DNA of 64,000 nucleotides from Herminiimonas sp. (GTDB lineage Bacteria > Pseudomonadota > Gammaproteobacteria > Burkholderiales > Burkholderiaceae), in contig NZ_JAURVN010000011.1 in assembly GCF_030655415.1 (NCBI RefSeq), positions 1-64,000 on the forward strand, given 5' to 3'. The notes below the pieces were generated by a model. It was not told the origin of the DNA. It was given only the letters and a program-made list of their open reading frames with translations, and ran no database searches. The number at the start of each line of letters is the position of its first letter. Position 1 is the first letter of the stretch. This document shows, one piece after another, positions 56,568 to 64,000 of this stretch. Made by a program: the position numbers and the translations under genes.

Positions 56568-57860
56568 ATGATGAAACGAAAAATCTTGTGGAGCATTCTT
56601 GCGCTGCTATTGGCAATCATTGCCAGCGTCGTGATCTGGCTCGCGCTGGCGAATCGCAATCCTGATCTGAATCAGCCTTCAGTCGCACCAGCCAATCCTG
56701 CAGAACAAATCAAGCAAGGCGAATACCTGGCGCGCGTCGGCAATTGCATGAGCTGCCACACCGCACGTGGCGGTGAACAATATGCCGGTGGTCGCGCCGT
56801 GCCTACGCCTTTCGGCAATATCTACACATCGAACCTGACCCCCGATGCAGAAACCGGCATCGGCAAATGGAATAACGGCGATTTCTGGCAAGCGATGCAT
56901 GATGGCAAATCGAAAGATGGCAGCCTGCTCTACCCAGCTTTCCCTTACACAAACTACACCAAGGTCACACGCGCCGATTCGGATGCGATCTTCGCTTACC
57001 TGCAAACATTATCCGCAGTTGCGCAAAAAAATATCTCGCCTGAATTGCGCTTCCCCTACGATAACCGTGCACTCTTGTATGTGTGGCGCGCCTTGTACTT
57101 CCGCCCCGGTCAATACGCGAACGATGACAAGCAATCAGTGGAATGGAATCGCGGCGCTTATCTTGCGCAAGGCCTGGGACATTGCAGCGCCTGTCATTCA
57201 CCACGCGATTCTTTTGGCGGCACCAGCTTGAAAGCCGAACTCGGCGGCGGCATGATTCCCGTGTTGAACTGGTACGCACCGCCATTGAATAGCGATAAAG
57301 AAAACGGCCTCGGCAATTGGGAAGCCGCACATCTGGCCGCCTTCCTGAAAACCGGCGTCGCACCAAATCGTTCGGTCAGCGGCCCGATGGCAGAAGTGGT
57401 CGCAGGCAGCTTGCAGCATATGAGCGATGCCGATATCAATGCATTAACTGGTTATTTGAAATCATTACCGCAACAGATCGCAGTGCCAAAAGCGGGCGCC
57501 GAAAACATCCGACCTGAAGATAAAAAAGCGATGATCACAGCAGGTGCCAAGCTGTATGAAAATCAATGTGCGACCTGTCATCAAGCTTCAGGCAAAGGCG
57601 TGCCATCGGTTTATCCAGCATTGGCTGGCAGCTCGGCGATCAACACAGCTATCGCAAGCAACGCCATCCGCATGGTCTTGCATGGCGGCTACGCTCCTAG
57701 TACAGTCGGTAACCCGCGACCGTATGGCATGCCGCCATTCGGTCAAGCCATGTCGGATGAAGAAGTCGCAGCCGTGTTGACCTATGTCAGAAATTCTTGG
57801 GGCAACCAAGGCAACGCGATCTCATCCAATGAAGTTAACAACTATCGTTCGCGCCCTTGA
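56568..57860 (+). CDS. triheme cytochrome c, alcohol/gluconate dehydrogenase subunit type
   Basis: Membrane-anchored cytochrome (430 aa) with an N-terminal helix (ILWSILALLLAIIASVVIWLALA) and three haem motifs: CMSCH, CSACH and CATCH, each in its own domain. GEYLARVGNCMSCHTARGGEQYAGGRAVPTPFG, GAYLAQGLGHCSACHSPRD and LYENQCATCHQASGKGVPSVYPALAGS match the cytochrome subunit of periplasmic PQQ- or flavin-dependent dehydrogenases (AdhB/gluconate 2-dehydrogenase type). No large or small dehydrogenase subunit is next to it, so its donor must be encoded elsewhere. It follows the diheme cytochrome; the TM2 gene starts right after it. Confidence 0.9.
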   Translation: MMKRKILWSILALLLAIIASVVIWLALANRNPDLNQPSVAPANPAEQIKQGEYLARVGNCMSCHTARGGEQYAGGRAVPTPFGNIYTSNLTPDAETGIGKWNNGDFWQAMHDGKSKDGSLLYPAFPYTNYTKVTRADSDAIFAYLQTLSAVAQKNISPELRFPYDNRALLYVWRALYFRPGQYANDDKQSVEWNRGAYLAQGLGHCSACHSPRDSFGGTSLKAELGGGMIPVLNWYAPPLNSDKENGLGNWEAAHLAAFLKTGVAPNRSVSGPMAEVVAGSLQHMSDADINALTGYLKSLPQQIAVPKAGAENIRPEDKKAMITAGAKLYENQCATCHQASGKGVPSVYPALAGSSAINTAIASNAIRMVLHGGYAPSTVGNPRPYGMPPFGQAMSDEEVAAVLTYVRNSWGNQGNAISSNEVNNYRSRP

Positions 57861-57862
57861 AT

Positions 57863-58297
57863 ATGAACCAAACAATTGCAAGCAAACATAAAAACAAAAC
57901 ACTAACCACGTTGTTGGCGGTTTTTCTGGGTGGAGTCGGAGCACATCGTTTTTATTTATACGGCGCCAAAGATTTTTGGGCGTGGAATTATGTGATGGCA
58001 TTCATTCTGTTTTCGTGCGGGGTATTCCTCGCACAATCACCGCACTCGCTGGTGATCAGCATCATCGCGCTATTCCCTGTGTCGATTTTCGCAGGCTGGA
58101 TAGAAGCCATGGTCACAGGCTTAACACCGGATGCAAAATGGGATGCAAAGCACAATGCCAATTCGCCGCGCAAATCGGCATCGGGCTGGCCACTCATCGT
58201 ATTGCTGGTGTTGACGTTTGCACTCGGCATCACCACCTTCATCTTCTGCGTCGCACGCGCCACTGATTTATTCCTGACCGGCGGCGCTTTCGGCTGA
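57863..58297 (+). CDS. TM2-domain membrane protein
   Basis: A 144-residue membrane protein. The TM2 domain occupies about residues 10-70 (LTTLLAVFLGGVGAHRFYLYGAKDFWAWNYVMAF), with two further hydrophobic segments (SLVISIIALFPVSIFAGWIEAM; PLIVLLVLTFALGITTFIF). The function of the family is unknown. The ATG at 57863 is chosen; a TTG at 57857 overlapping the cytochrome stop is also possible. It follows the triheme cytochrome and is convergent with lrgB. Confidence 0.85.
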   Translation: MNQTIASKHKNKTLTTLLAVFLGGVGAHRFYLYGAKDFWAWNYVMAFILFSCGVFLAQSPHSLVISIIALFPVSIFAGWIEAMVTGLTPDAKWDAKHNANSPRKSASGWPLIVLLVLTFALGITTFIFCVARATDLFLTGGAFG

Positions 58298-58314
58298 TCG
58301 CATTTCAGCTTGCG

Positions 58315-59040
58315 CTAGAAGTATCCAAGCAGTTTCAACACGAGCGGCAGTAACAAGGCGGTGAGGATGCCAGATACCCCCATCGCCAAGCCGGAAAACG
58401 CACCCATCTCTTCACTCACCTGAAACGCGCGTGCGGTACCGACGCCATGCGCTGTTGCGCCGAGCGCAAAGCCACAGGTCAAGTCGTCTTCTATCTTCAT
58501 CCACTTGAAAATATAGTGTGCGACACCGGCACCGAAGATTCCAGTGAACATGACCATCACAACGGTCAAGGTCGGCAAGCCGCCGATTTTTTCCGTGACG
58601 CCCATCGCAATCGGAATCGTCACCGACTTCGGTGCCATCGACAAGATCGTCAACGGCGATGCGCCCAATGCCCAGGCCACACTCATCGCGCAAGCGATTG
58701 CAGCCGTGCCGCCTATCACGGCACCGGCCAGCAAAGCAAACCAGTTGCGCTTCAGTTTTTCCATTTGCTGATAAAGCGGGATTGCCAGCGCAACCGTCAC
58801 TGGTCCCAGCAAAAAGTGCACAAACTGCGCCCCGTCAAAATAGGTTTTGTAAGGCGTGTCGCTGACATATAAAATCAGCACCAGAATCGCGACCGATATA
58901 CCGACCGGATTCGCCAAAGGACTGCGGTTGGTTTTCTCGTAAATCAGCGTCGAGATGCGATACGCCACCAAGGTCGCGGTCAGCCATAACAACGGTGATC
59001 CGGCCAAATAAACCCACACGGTATTCAGGTGCGGCATCAT
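58315..59040 (-). CDS. lrgB: LrgB-family membrane protein
   Basis: Polytopic inner-membrane protein (241 aa) of the LrgB/CidB family, the partner of LrgA. About seven helices; conserved features are PVTVALAIPLYQQ, SMAPKSVTIPIAMGVTEKIGGLPTLT and FALGATAHGVGTARAFQVSEEMGAFSGLAMGVSGILTALLLPL. These pairs are described as holin/antiholin-like and, in other bacteria, as export or import of small organic acids or metabolites. It overlaps lrgA by four bases and reads away from M24. Confidence 0.92.
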   Translation of the reverse strand: MMPHLNTVWVYLAGSPLLWLTATLVAYRISTLIYEKTNRSPLANPVGISVAILVLILYVSDTPYKTYFDGAQFVHFLLGPVTVALAIPLYQQMEKLKRNWFALLAGAVIGGTAAIACAMSVAWALGASPLTILSMAPKSVTIPIAMGVTEKIGGLPTLTVVMVMFTGIFGAGVAHYIFKWMKIEDDLTCGFALGATAHGVGTARAFQVSEEMGAFSGLAMGVSGILTALLLPLVLKLLGYF

Positions 59041-59381
59041 TCGGGCACCTTGCGTTTGAGCTTGCTGATCACTAGCGCCGTCACCACGATCGATACCACC
59101 GTACTAATCACCAGCGCCACAACGATCGGCAGCCATTCTTCAGCAATGCGATGTACATGCACGCTGATGCCGACGCAGGCAGGCACAAACAGCAGCGCCA
59201 TATTCGATAATAGTTGTGAGCTGGAAGGTGCAAGTTGCGCTGCCATGTTTTTCTTCATGATCAAAAATACCAGCAGCAAGAGCATGCCTATGACCGGGCC
59301 GGGAATGGGCAGCGAGAAGAGATAAACCAGCCCTTCACCCATGGTCTGGAAAATAAGCAGAATCAATAATGTATTCAGCAT
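59037..59381 (-). CDS. lrgA: LrgA/CidA-family holin-like protein
   Basis: Small membrane protein (114 aa, standard length) with four helices: LNTLLILLIFQTMGEGLVYLF, PGPVIGMLLLLVFLIMKK, LLSNMALLFVPACVGISVHV, VVALVISTVVSIVVTALVISKL. PIPGPVIGMLLL and FVPACVG are the family signatures. The ATG at 59381 gives the family start; the frame is open upstream to 59588 but that part is unrelated. No good ribosome binding site was seen. It overlaps lrgB by four bases (ATGA). Confidence 0.92.
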   Translation of the reverse strand: MLNTLLILLIFQTMGEGLVYLFSLPIPGPVIGMLLLLVFLIMKKNMAAQLAPSSSQLLSNMALLFVPACVGISVHVHRIAEEWLPIVVALVISTVVSIVVTALVISKLKRKVPE

Positions 59382-59426
59382 GGCGAAATCGAAAGTAAGG
59401 AGGTAGAGGCAAGGAGAAAATGCAGT

Positions 59427-59456
59427 TGCCGAAACAGGAAGATACCTGCTTCGGCA
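59427..59456 (-). terminator. hairpin between the M24 gene and lrgA
   Basis: TGCCGAA (59427-59433) pairs with TTCGGCA (59450-59456), with an inner CAGG/CCTG extension. It lies about 140 bp after the M24 gene stop and 46 bp before the lrgA start. It may terminate M24 transcription or act in the lrgA leader. Confidence 0.45.
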
Positions 59457-59597
59457 GTTTTCGTATCGTATCAGTCGTCGCCAAATTTTGCGGTGCAGAA
59501 CAGATGAAAACTTTTCAGCGCTTGTTGCGCGCGCATCTGGACATAGACTACGCCTGCCTGCTTGCCAAGGTTCCGCCTTGGCTATCAAGTGCGACGA

Positions 59598-60299
59598 TCA
59601 GACGTAACTGTCATCGTCCAGCAACATATCTTCAAAAAAAGCACCGAATTGCTTTGAGGAGTGACGAATGTGGATTTCCAGTATCCAGCGCATCGCGGAC
59701 GGTGGCAGATCGTAGTCAGCGAGCGAGCCCGTGTGCAGCGCCGCATGTGGAAAGTCCGATACGCGATGGCCGGGCAAATCGAAGTTCAATTCCCAACCCA
59801 TGCTTTTGGCTTTTTGATCAGCGTAACGATACAAGTCGTGACCGCTTAATTTTTCTGCCTGCCACAGTGCGCGTACATCATGGAATAAGGTTTCTGCATC
59901 TGCGGCGCAACGCGCATATTCTTCGTTATTACCAACTGTAAAAGAAGCACCGCCATCGCCTTCCCACGCTTGAAAACGTGGAGCCATATCGATGAAGAAA
60001 ATATCGTTTTCTTTCAAGATAATTCCCGGCTCTGACGCCTGCTTCATCGCCTTCATCGTGTTGCTACCAAAACGCACGCGGGTTGGATGCCACGTCAGAT
60101 CAAGGCCGGATGCGATCAAGGTACGCTTTGCCATGTCTACTGCGTCTTCCTCCAGCATACCTGGTTTGACCAGTGCCGAGATAGTGCGGATCGCATCGCG
60201 GGTTGCCGCTCTTGCCTGCAACATGCCATCTACCGAGAAAGCCGGTCCGACACGTTCGGCGAGAGCAAGCTTGGAAACTCCATCATCGTTCATCATCAA
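59598..60299 (-). CDS. M24 (creatinase/aminopeptidase P-like) metallopeptidase-family protein
   Basis: A 233-residue protein with the pita-bread fold. Putative metal ligands: Asp in IFFIDMAP, Asp in WEGDGGASF, His in FDLPGHRVSDFPH, and Glu residues in WILEIHIRHSS and FGAFFEDML. The spacing is close to M24 peptidases, but it is shorter than Map (about 250-270 aa) and lacks an N-terminal creatinase-type domain. The activity, if any, could be peptidase or a hydrolase; the substrate is unknown. It is divergent from the adjacent GlxA-family regulator gene, which may control it. Confidence 0.82.
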   Translation of the reverse strand: MMMNDDGVSKLALAERVGPAFSVDGMLQARAATRDAIRTISALVKPGMLEEDAVDMAKRTLIASGLDLTWHPTRVRFGSNTMKAMKQASEPGIILKENDIFFIDMAPRFQAWEGDGGASFTVGNNEEYARCAADAETLFHDVRALWQAEKLSGHDLYRYADQKAKSMGWELNFDLPGHRVSDFPHAALHTGSLADYDLPPSAMRWILEIHIRHSSKQFGAFFEDMLLDDDSYV

Positions 60300-60535
60300 T
60301 TCTCCACATTTACGCGAAGGCGAGATGCCTTTACGTCTTGCGACAAATTATGGTGAACAAGTGCAGCAAACCATAGCGCGGCATGGCACTGCAAACTGAC
60401 AACGATGGTGGAAATTCTGCCAAAGCGCTGTACCTTGCTTATGCAATGCACGCAAAAATCTATATGCTGAGTCCTTTGACGCATGCGTCGGTCAACGCAG
60501 CGCTATTCAATTCGCAGCATCAGCAAGGAACAATC

Positions 60536-61504
60536 GTGCCCACAATTGCAATACTCGTTTTCCCCGGTGTGCAGGCGCTTGACGTATCGGGGCCGCTGGA
60601 TGTGTTCGCCGAAGCGAATCGCTTTTTGCCGCGCGAACAGCACTATCAACTCGAAGTATTGGGAACAGAACGCGGCGCGATCCGCTGCTCGAACGGTTTA
60701 CCCATCATGGCGCACCGACATTACGGTGTAGCGACTGAAGCTTTCGATCTGCTACTGGTAGCTGGCGGGCCCGAATTGCCGCGCATGCCGCGCGATGAAG
60801 AATTGCTGGACTGGTTACGTAATGCAGCAAAGCGTTCGAAGAAATTCGGCTCTATCTGTAATGGCGCATTTCTATTGGCACATGCCGGCCTGCTCGACGG
60901 CAAACATGTCACTACACACTGGAACGATGCGCCTGGACTTGCGGTGATGTTCCCAAAAATAAAAGTCGATGCTGATCGCATTTTTCTGCAAGACGGCAAT
61001 CTGTATACATCGGCGGGCGTAACCGCGGGCATCGATCTGTCGCTGTATTTGCTATCGAATGATGCTGGCCCCGAAGTGTCGTTGAATGTAGCAAAGCGAC
61101 TAGTCGTCTTCATGCAGCGACGCGGTGGACAATCGCAGTTCAGTCCTTACTTAACACCGTATGTGGAAGAAACCTCACCCGCCAGCATCGCGCAGCAATA
61201 TGTATTGGCGCATCTGGCTGAAGAATTGAACGTCGAAAATCTGGCGACCGTGGTGGCCATGAGTGCGCGCAACTTCGCACGTATATTTGTGCGCGATACA
61301 AAGATCACGCCGGCGGATTTTATTGAAAGCGCGCGATTGGATGCGGCACGCGCACTATTGGAAGCGACCAGCGATCCGTTGAAGCGCGTCGCCTATCGCT
61401 GCGGCTTCAACAATGCGAATCAGATGCGCCAGGTATTCGTCAAACGACTAGGCGTCACTGCGATGCAATATCGCGCCAACTTTGCGGGATTTCAAAAAGC
61501 TTAG
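60536..61504 (+). CDS. GlxA-family transcriptional regulator (DJ-1/PfpI plus AraC)
   Basis: Transcription regulator (322 aa from GTG). The N-terminal DJ-1/PfpI-like domain (about 1-165) includes PTIAILVFPGVQALDVSGPLDVFAEANRF and GSICNGAFLLAHAGLLDGKHVTTHW. The C-terminal AraC/XylS helix-turn-helix is at about 215-315 (LAHLAEELNVENLATVVAMSARNFARIFVRDTKITPADFIESARLDAARALLE, RCGFNNANQMRQVFVKRLGV). The GTG at 60536 has AAGGA 8 bases upstream and gives the family N-terminus; an ATG at 60383 adds 51 unlike residues. It diverges from the M24 gene and lies upstream of frc. Confidence 0.92.
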   Translation: MPTIAILVFPGVQALDVSGPLDVFAEANRFLPREQHYQLEVLGTERGAIRCSNGLPIMAHRHYGVATEAFDLLLVAGGPELPRMPRDEELLDWLRNAAKRSKKFGSICNGAFLLAHAGLLDGKHVTTHWNDAPGLAVMFPKIKVDADRIFLQDGNLYTSAGVTAGIDLSLYLLSNDAGPEVSLNVAKRLVVFMQRRGGQSQFSPYLTPYVEETSPASIAQQYVLAHLAEELNVENLATVVAMSARNFARIFVRDTKITPADFIESARLDAARALLEATSDPLKRVAYRCGFNNANQMRQVFVKRLGVTAMQYRANFAGFQKA

Positions 61505-61985
61505 CGGCCGCGTCATTGATTTTTGCTGATTGATTTTCCCTCCTCTACCTTCGCGGCACCCTCCTCGCATCTGCGCTTCTGCGTTTCAACCGAGCGTATT
61601 TATCCTGCCTTTTAAGCACGCGTTTCAGTAAGCATTTTTAAGATTTCGAATAGCTGATGTCATGGCCGTCGCATGCCTTCTGTCCGATTCAGGCCACACA
61701 AGCCATTGTCCGTTTAAATAATTTTTAGCAAATTAAGACATGTGCACATGCATGCACTGACGCATATCTGCGTATCCCAGCCAAGTCAAAAATAGACGTG
61801 GAAATGGCAAAAAAGCCGAGGCAGAATCATTTCGAACCTGCTGAAAACGGCCTTGCGCCGGCCACGCAATGTCGTTGAAAAGCAGGTCACATTTCTGCCG
61901 CAAAAAAGCTGTTTCAAATATTTTCAGTCCAGCTGAAGACAGCCAATACGGACATAGCTAACGAAGAAACGAAGGAACATCAATC
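61505..61985. other. intergenic region upstream of frc
   Basis: This 481-bp gap lacks any credible gene. A perfect 12-bp palindrome CATGTGCACATG lies at 61739-61750, and AT-rich stretches follow near 61716-61735. The frc ribosome binding site is AAGGA at 61973-61977. A promoter could not be assigned. The first 150 bp is pyrimidine-rich and unremarkable. Confidence 0.5.
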
Positions 61986-63236
61986 ATGAGCAAAGCATTA
62001 GACGGCATCAAGATTATCGATTTCACCCACGTACAAGCCGGCCCTTCCTGCACGCAGCAACTCGCCTGGTTTGGCGCCGACGTCACCAAGGTCGAGCGCC
62101 CGGGTACCGGCGACGCAACGCGGACCTCGCTGCAGGATATTCCCGGTGCCGACGCGCTGTACTTCACCATGTTGAACTGCAATAAAAAATCGTTGACGCT
62201 GGATACCAAAAAACCGGAAGGCAAGGAAGTATTGGAAAAACTGATCAAGCAATCCGACATCATGGTCGAGAACTTTGCGCCGGGCGCACTCGATCGCATG
62301 GGCTTCACTTGGGAAACGATTCAAAAACTGAATCCACGTTTGATTCTGGCATCGGTCAAAGGCTTCAACGATGGCCACTTTTATGAAGACCTGAAAGTCT
62401 ATGACAACGTCGCGCAGGCAGCGGGCGGCGCAGCCAGCACAACAGGTTTCTGGGACGGCCCACCAACCGTCAGCGGCGCGGCACTGGGCGACAGCAACAC
62501 CGGCATGCATTTGACGATCGGCATTCTGGCAGCGCTGCAGCAGCGTCATACCACCGGCCTTGGTCAAAAAGTTGCGGTGTCGATGCAAGACGCCGTACTC
62601 AATCTGTGTCGCGTCAAATTGCGTGACCAACAACGCCTTGATCGCACCGGCGTGCTGGAAGAATATCCGCAATATCCGCACGGCACGTTCAGTGATGTCG
62701 TACCACGCGGCGGCAACGCAGGTGGCGGCGGTAACCCGGGTTGGATCCTGAAATGCAAAGGCTGGGAAAAAGATCCGAACGCGTACATCTACTTCACGAT
62801 TCAAGGCACTGCCTGGCCGCAAACCTGCCGCGCCATCAACAAGGAAGAATGGATAGACGATCCTGCGTACATGACAGCGCGCGCACGCCAGGACAAAATT
62901 TTCGACATTTTTGCGTACATCGAAACATGGCTGCAAGACAAAGACAAATTCGAAGCGATTGAAATCTTCCGCAAATTCGATATTCCATGCGGCCCGGTTT
63001 TATCGATGAAGGAAATCGCCAATGATCCGTCCTTGCGCAAAAGCGAAACCATTGTCGAAGTCGATCACAAGGTACGCGGCAAATATTTGACCGTCGGCAG
63101 CCCGATCAAGATGTCCGCCAACAAAGTGGAAATTACTCAGTCGCCGTTGCTGGGCGAGCATACGGATGAAGTGTTAGCCAAGCTCGGTTACAACGCGCAA
63201 CAGATTGCAGCATTGCACGCAGCAGAAGCAGTTTGA
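61986..63236 (+). CDS. frc: formyl-CoA:oxalate CoA-transferase
   Basis: Class III CoA-transferase (416 aa) that exchanges CoA between formyl-CoA and oxalate, giving oxalyl-CoA for oxalyl-CoA decarboxylase. Seen: Gln17 in [10 protein letters not shown], the nucleophile Asp169 in [36 protein letters not shown], and the glycine loop [13 protein letters not shown]. These positions match known Frc enzymes (Asp169 and Gln17 by recalled numbering). The length equals E. coli YfdW rather than the Oxalobacter enzyme. Position 48, Trp or Gln in characterised enzymes, is Ser here. oxc is not in the window. The gene is flanked by two GlxA-type regulators. Confidence 0.9.
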   Translation: MSKALDGIKIIDFTHVQAGPSCTQQLAWFGADVTKVERPGTGDATRTSLQDIPGADALYFTMLNCNKKSLTLDTKKPEGKEVLEKLIKQSDIMVENFAPGALDRMGFTWETIQKLNPRLILASVKGFNDGHFYEDLKVYDNVAQAAGGAASTTGFWDGPPTVSGAALGDSNTGMHLTIGILAALQQRHTTGLGQKVAVSMQDAVLNLCRVKLRDQQRLDRTGVLEEYPQYPHGTFSDVVPRGGNAGGGGNPGWILKCKGWEKDPNAYIYFTIQGTAWPQTCRAINKEEWIDDPAYMTARARQDKIFDIFAYIETWLQDKDKFEAIEIFRKFDIPCGPVLSMKEIANDPSLRKSETIVEVDHKVRGKYLTVGSPIKMSANKVEITQSPLLGEHTDEVLAKLGYNAQQIAALHAAEAV

Positions 63237-63256
63237 TGTTGTGTAACTAGTGTGAA

Positions 63257-63281
63257 AAAGAGCGCCGGGTGGCGCTCTTTT
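63257..63281 (+). terminator. terminator of frc
   Basis: AAAGAGCGCC (63257-63266) pairs with GGCGCTCTTT (63271-63280) around GGGT, followed by T-rich sequence. It begins 21 bp after the frc stop. Confidence 0.92.
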
Positions 63282-63393
63282 ATTTCCACCGCTGCATTTG
63301 CTATTCCCACGACAATTCCTCTATGGCGCACAACTTGATATGATCGATGCACAATTCAATCTGTATTCATCACCATCACGGCCCATATCATCC

Positions 63394-64000
63394 ATGCGAA
63401 AAATTACTGTCGCCCTGCTGGTTTTCCCGCGCTTCCAGATGCTCGACATCGCTGCTCCCAGTGATGCGTTTGCAGAAGTGAAGGTGCTCAGCAATGGCGA
63501 ATGCGAATATGAAATCCTGACCATCGCGACCACGCGCGGACCGATACAGTCATCCAGCGGATTAACCATCACGCCAGACCGCACGATCTTCGATCCTGCT
63601 CCGCATTTCGACACATTGATCGTGCCGGGTGGACTCGGTGTTTTCGAGCTATTGGAAGACACACCGCTGATAGACTGGTTGTTACAGCAAGGCGAAAACT
63701 GCCGCCGCGTCGGTGCCATCTGCAATGGCGTATTCGCACTCGGTGCAGCCGGCATGATCAATGGCAAAACCGTCACCACGCACTGGATGGATGCAGCACG
63801 CTTGAGCACGATGTTCCGCAAAGCGAACGTTGAACCAGATCGCATCTACGTCAAGGATGATGCGCTGTACACGACCGCCGGAGTCACGGCAGGCATCGAT
63901 TTATCGCTGGCCTTGATTGAAGAAGATTTCGGCAAGAAAATGGCGCTGGATGTTGCCAAGTATTTGATCGTGTATCTGCGTCGAGCCGGTGGGCAATCGC
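63394..64000 (+). CDS. second GlxA-family regulator, 5' part
   Basis: Open reading frame cut by the right window edge; 202 codons are present. It starts MRKITVALLVFPRFQMLDIAAPSDAFAEVK and contains GAICNGVFALGAAGMINGKTVTTHW, so it is a DJ-1/PfpI domain clearly paralogous to the regulator at 60536. The C-terminal AraC part would lie beyond the edge. The frame continues open to the last base. It is downstream of frc, behind a terminator, so it is probably transcribed independently. No good ribosome binding site precedes the ATG. Confidence 0.88.
   Translation, partial: MRKITVALLVFPRFQMLDIAAPSDAFAEVKVLSNGECEYEILTIATTRGPIQSSSGLTITPDRTIFDPAPHFDTLIVPGGLGVFELLEDTPLIDWLLQQGENCRRVGAICNGVFALGAAGMINGKTVTTHWMDAARLSTMFRKANVEPDRIYVKDDALYTTAGVTAGIDLSLALIEEDFGKKMALDVAKYLIVYLRRAGGQS

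Noticed and set aside
60383..60535. Longer N-terminus of the GlxA-type regulator from ATG 60383
   Set aside because: The 51 extra residues do not resemble the family, and the GTG at 60536 has AAGGA at good spacing.
61505..61985. Sigma-54 promoter for frc
   Set aside because: No GG-N10-GC pattern with the TGGCAC/TTGC context was found; TGGCA near 61807 lacks the second half.

Overview
The window reads as an ordinary chromosomal stretch of a betaproteobacterium of the Oxalobacteraceae. The gene order (complete mra/dcw cluster, then peroxiredoxin, lpxC, DUF721, M23 peptidase, secA, argJ, an ATPase, mutT, yacG, zapD, coaE and pilDCB), the histone-H1-like SWIB protein and the moderate GC content resemble Herminiimonas/Janthinobacterium. 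That placement is inference from memory of related genomes, not from a search. No transposase, phage gene, CRISPR array, tRNA or 16S/23S rRNA was seen; the one RNA gene called is the RNase P RNA.

Layout. 1-3.7 kb: class Ia ribonucleotide reductase (nrdA, start of nrdB), with a pair of NrdR-type boxes upstream. 3.7-8.6 kb, minus strand: a chain ypjD-like, small zinc-ribbon protein, pilS, pilR, ampD. 8.9-11.1 kb: ffh and the H1-tail/SWIB protein. 11.2-18.3 kb: lytic transglycosylase and proS, divergent rppH and a CNP1-like exported protein, then proB, obgE, rpmA, rplU. 18.4-25.3 kb, plus strand: ispB, pilB, pilC, pilD, coaE, zapD, yacG. 25.3-33.8 kb, mostly minus: mutT, DUF815 ATPase, argJ, secA, M23 peptidase, (DUF721 divergent), lpxC. 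33.9-34.5 kb: a non-coding element made of two long inverted arms around a GCGGTT tandem repeat. 34.6-52.4 kb, minus: peroxiredoxin and the division/cell-wall cluster from ftsZ back to mraZ, headed by a promoter overlapping four GTGNN repeats at 10-bp spacing. 52.6-59.6 kb: accessory genes (candidate 40-aa ORF beside a 28-bp palindrome, PAP2 phosphatase, DUF4124, DUF3096, VOC protein, rnpB, two multihaem cytochromes c, TM2 protein, LrgAB). 59.6-64 kb: M24 peptidase-like protein, GlxA-type regulator, formyl-CoA transferase (frc) and a second, truncated GlxA-type regulator.

The genes are dominated by envelope growth (peptidoglycan precursors, divisome, LpxC, SecA, amidases), type IV pilus assembly and its two-component control, and housekeeping. 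No complete new biochemical system is evident. The strongest second-look items are non-coding: the inverted-repeat/GCGGTT element beside lpxC, a probable leaderless lpxC transcript, the MraZ operator array, the NrdR box pair, and the palindrome with a small ORF downstream of PAP2. At protein level, frc between two GlxA-family regulators, with a changed active-site position, is the most interesting local context.
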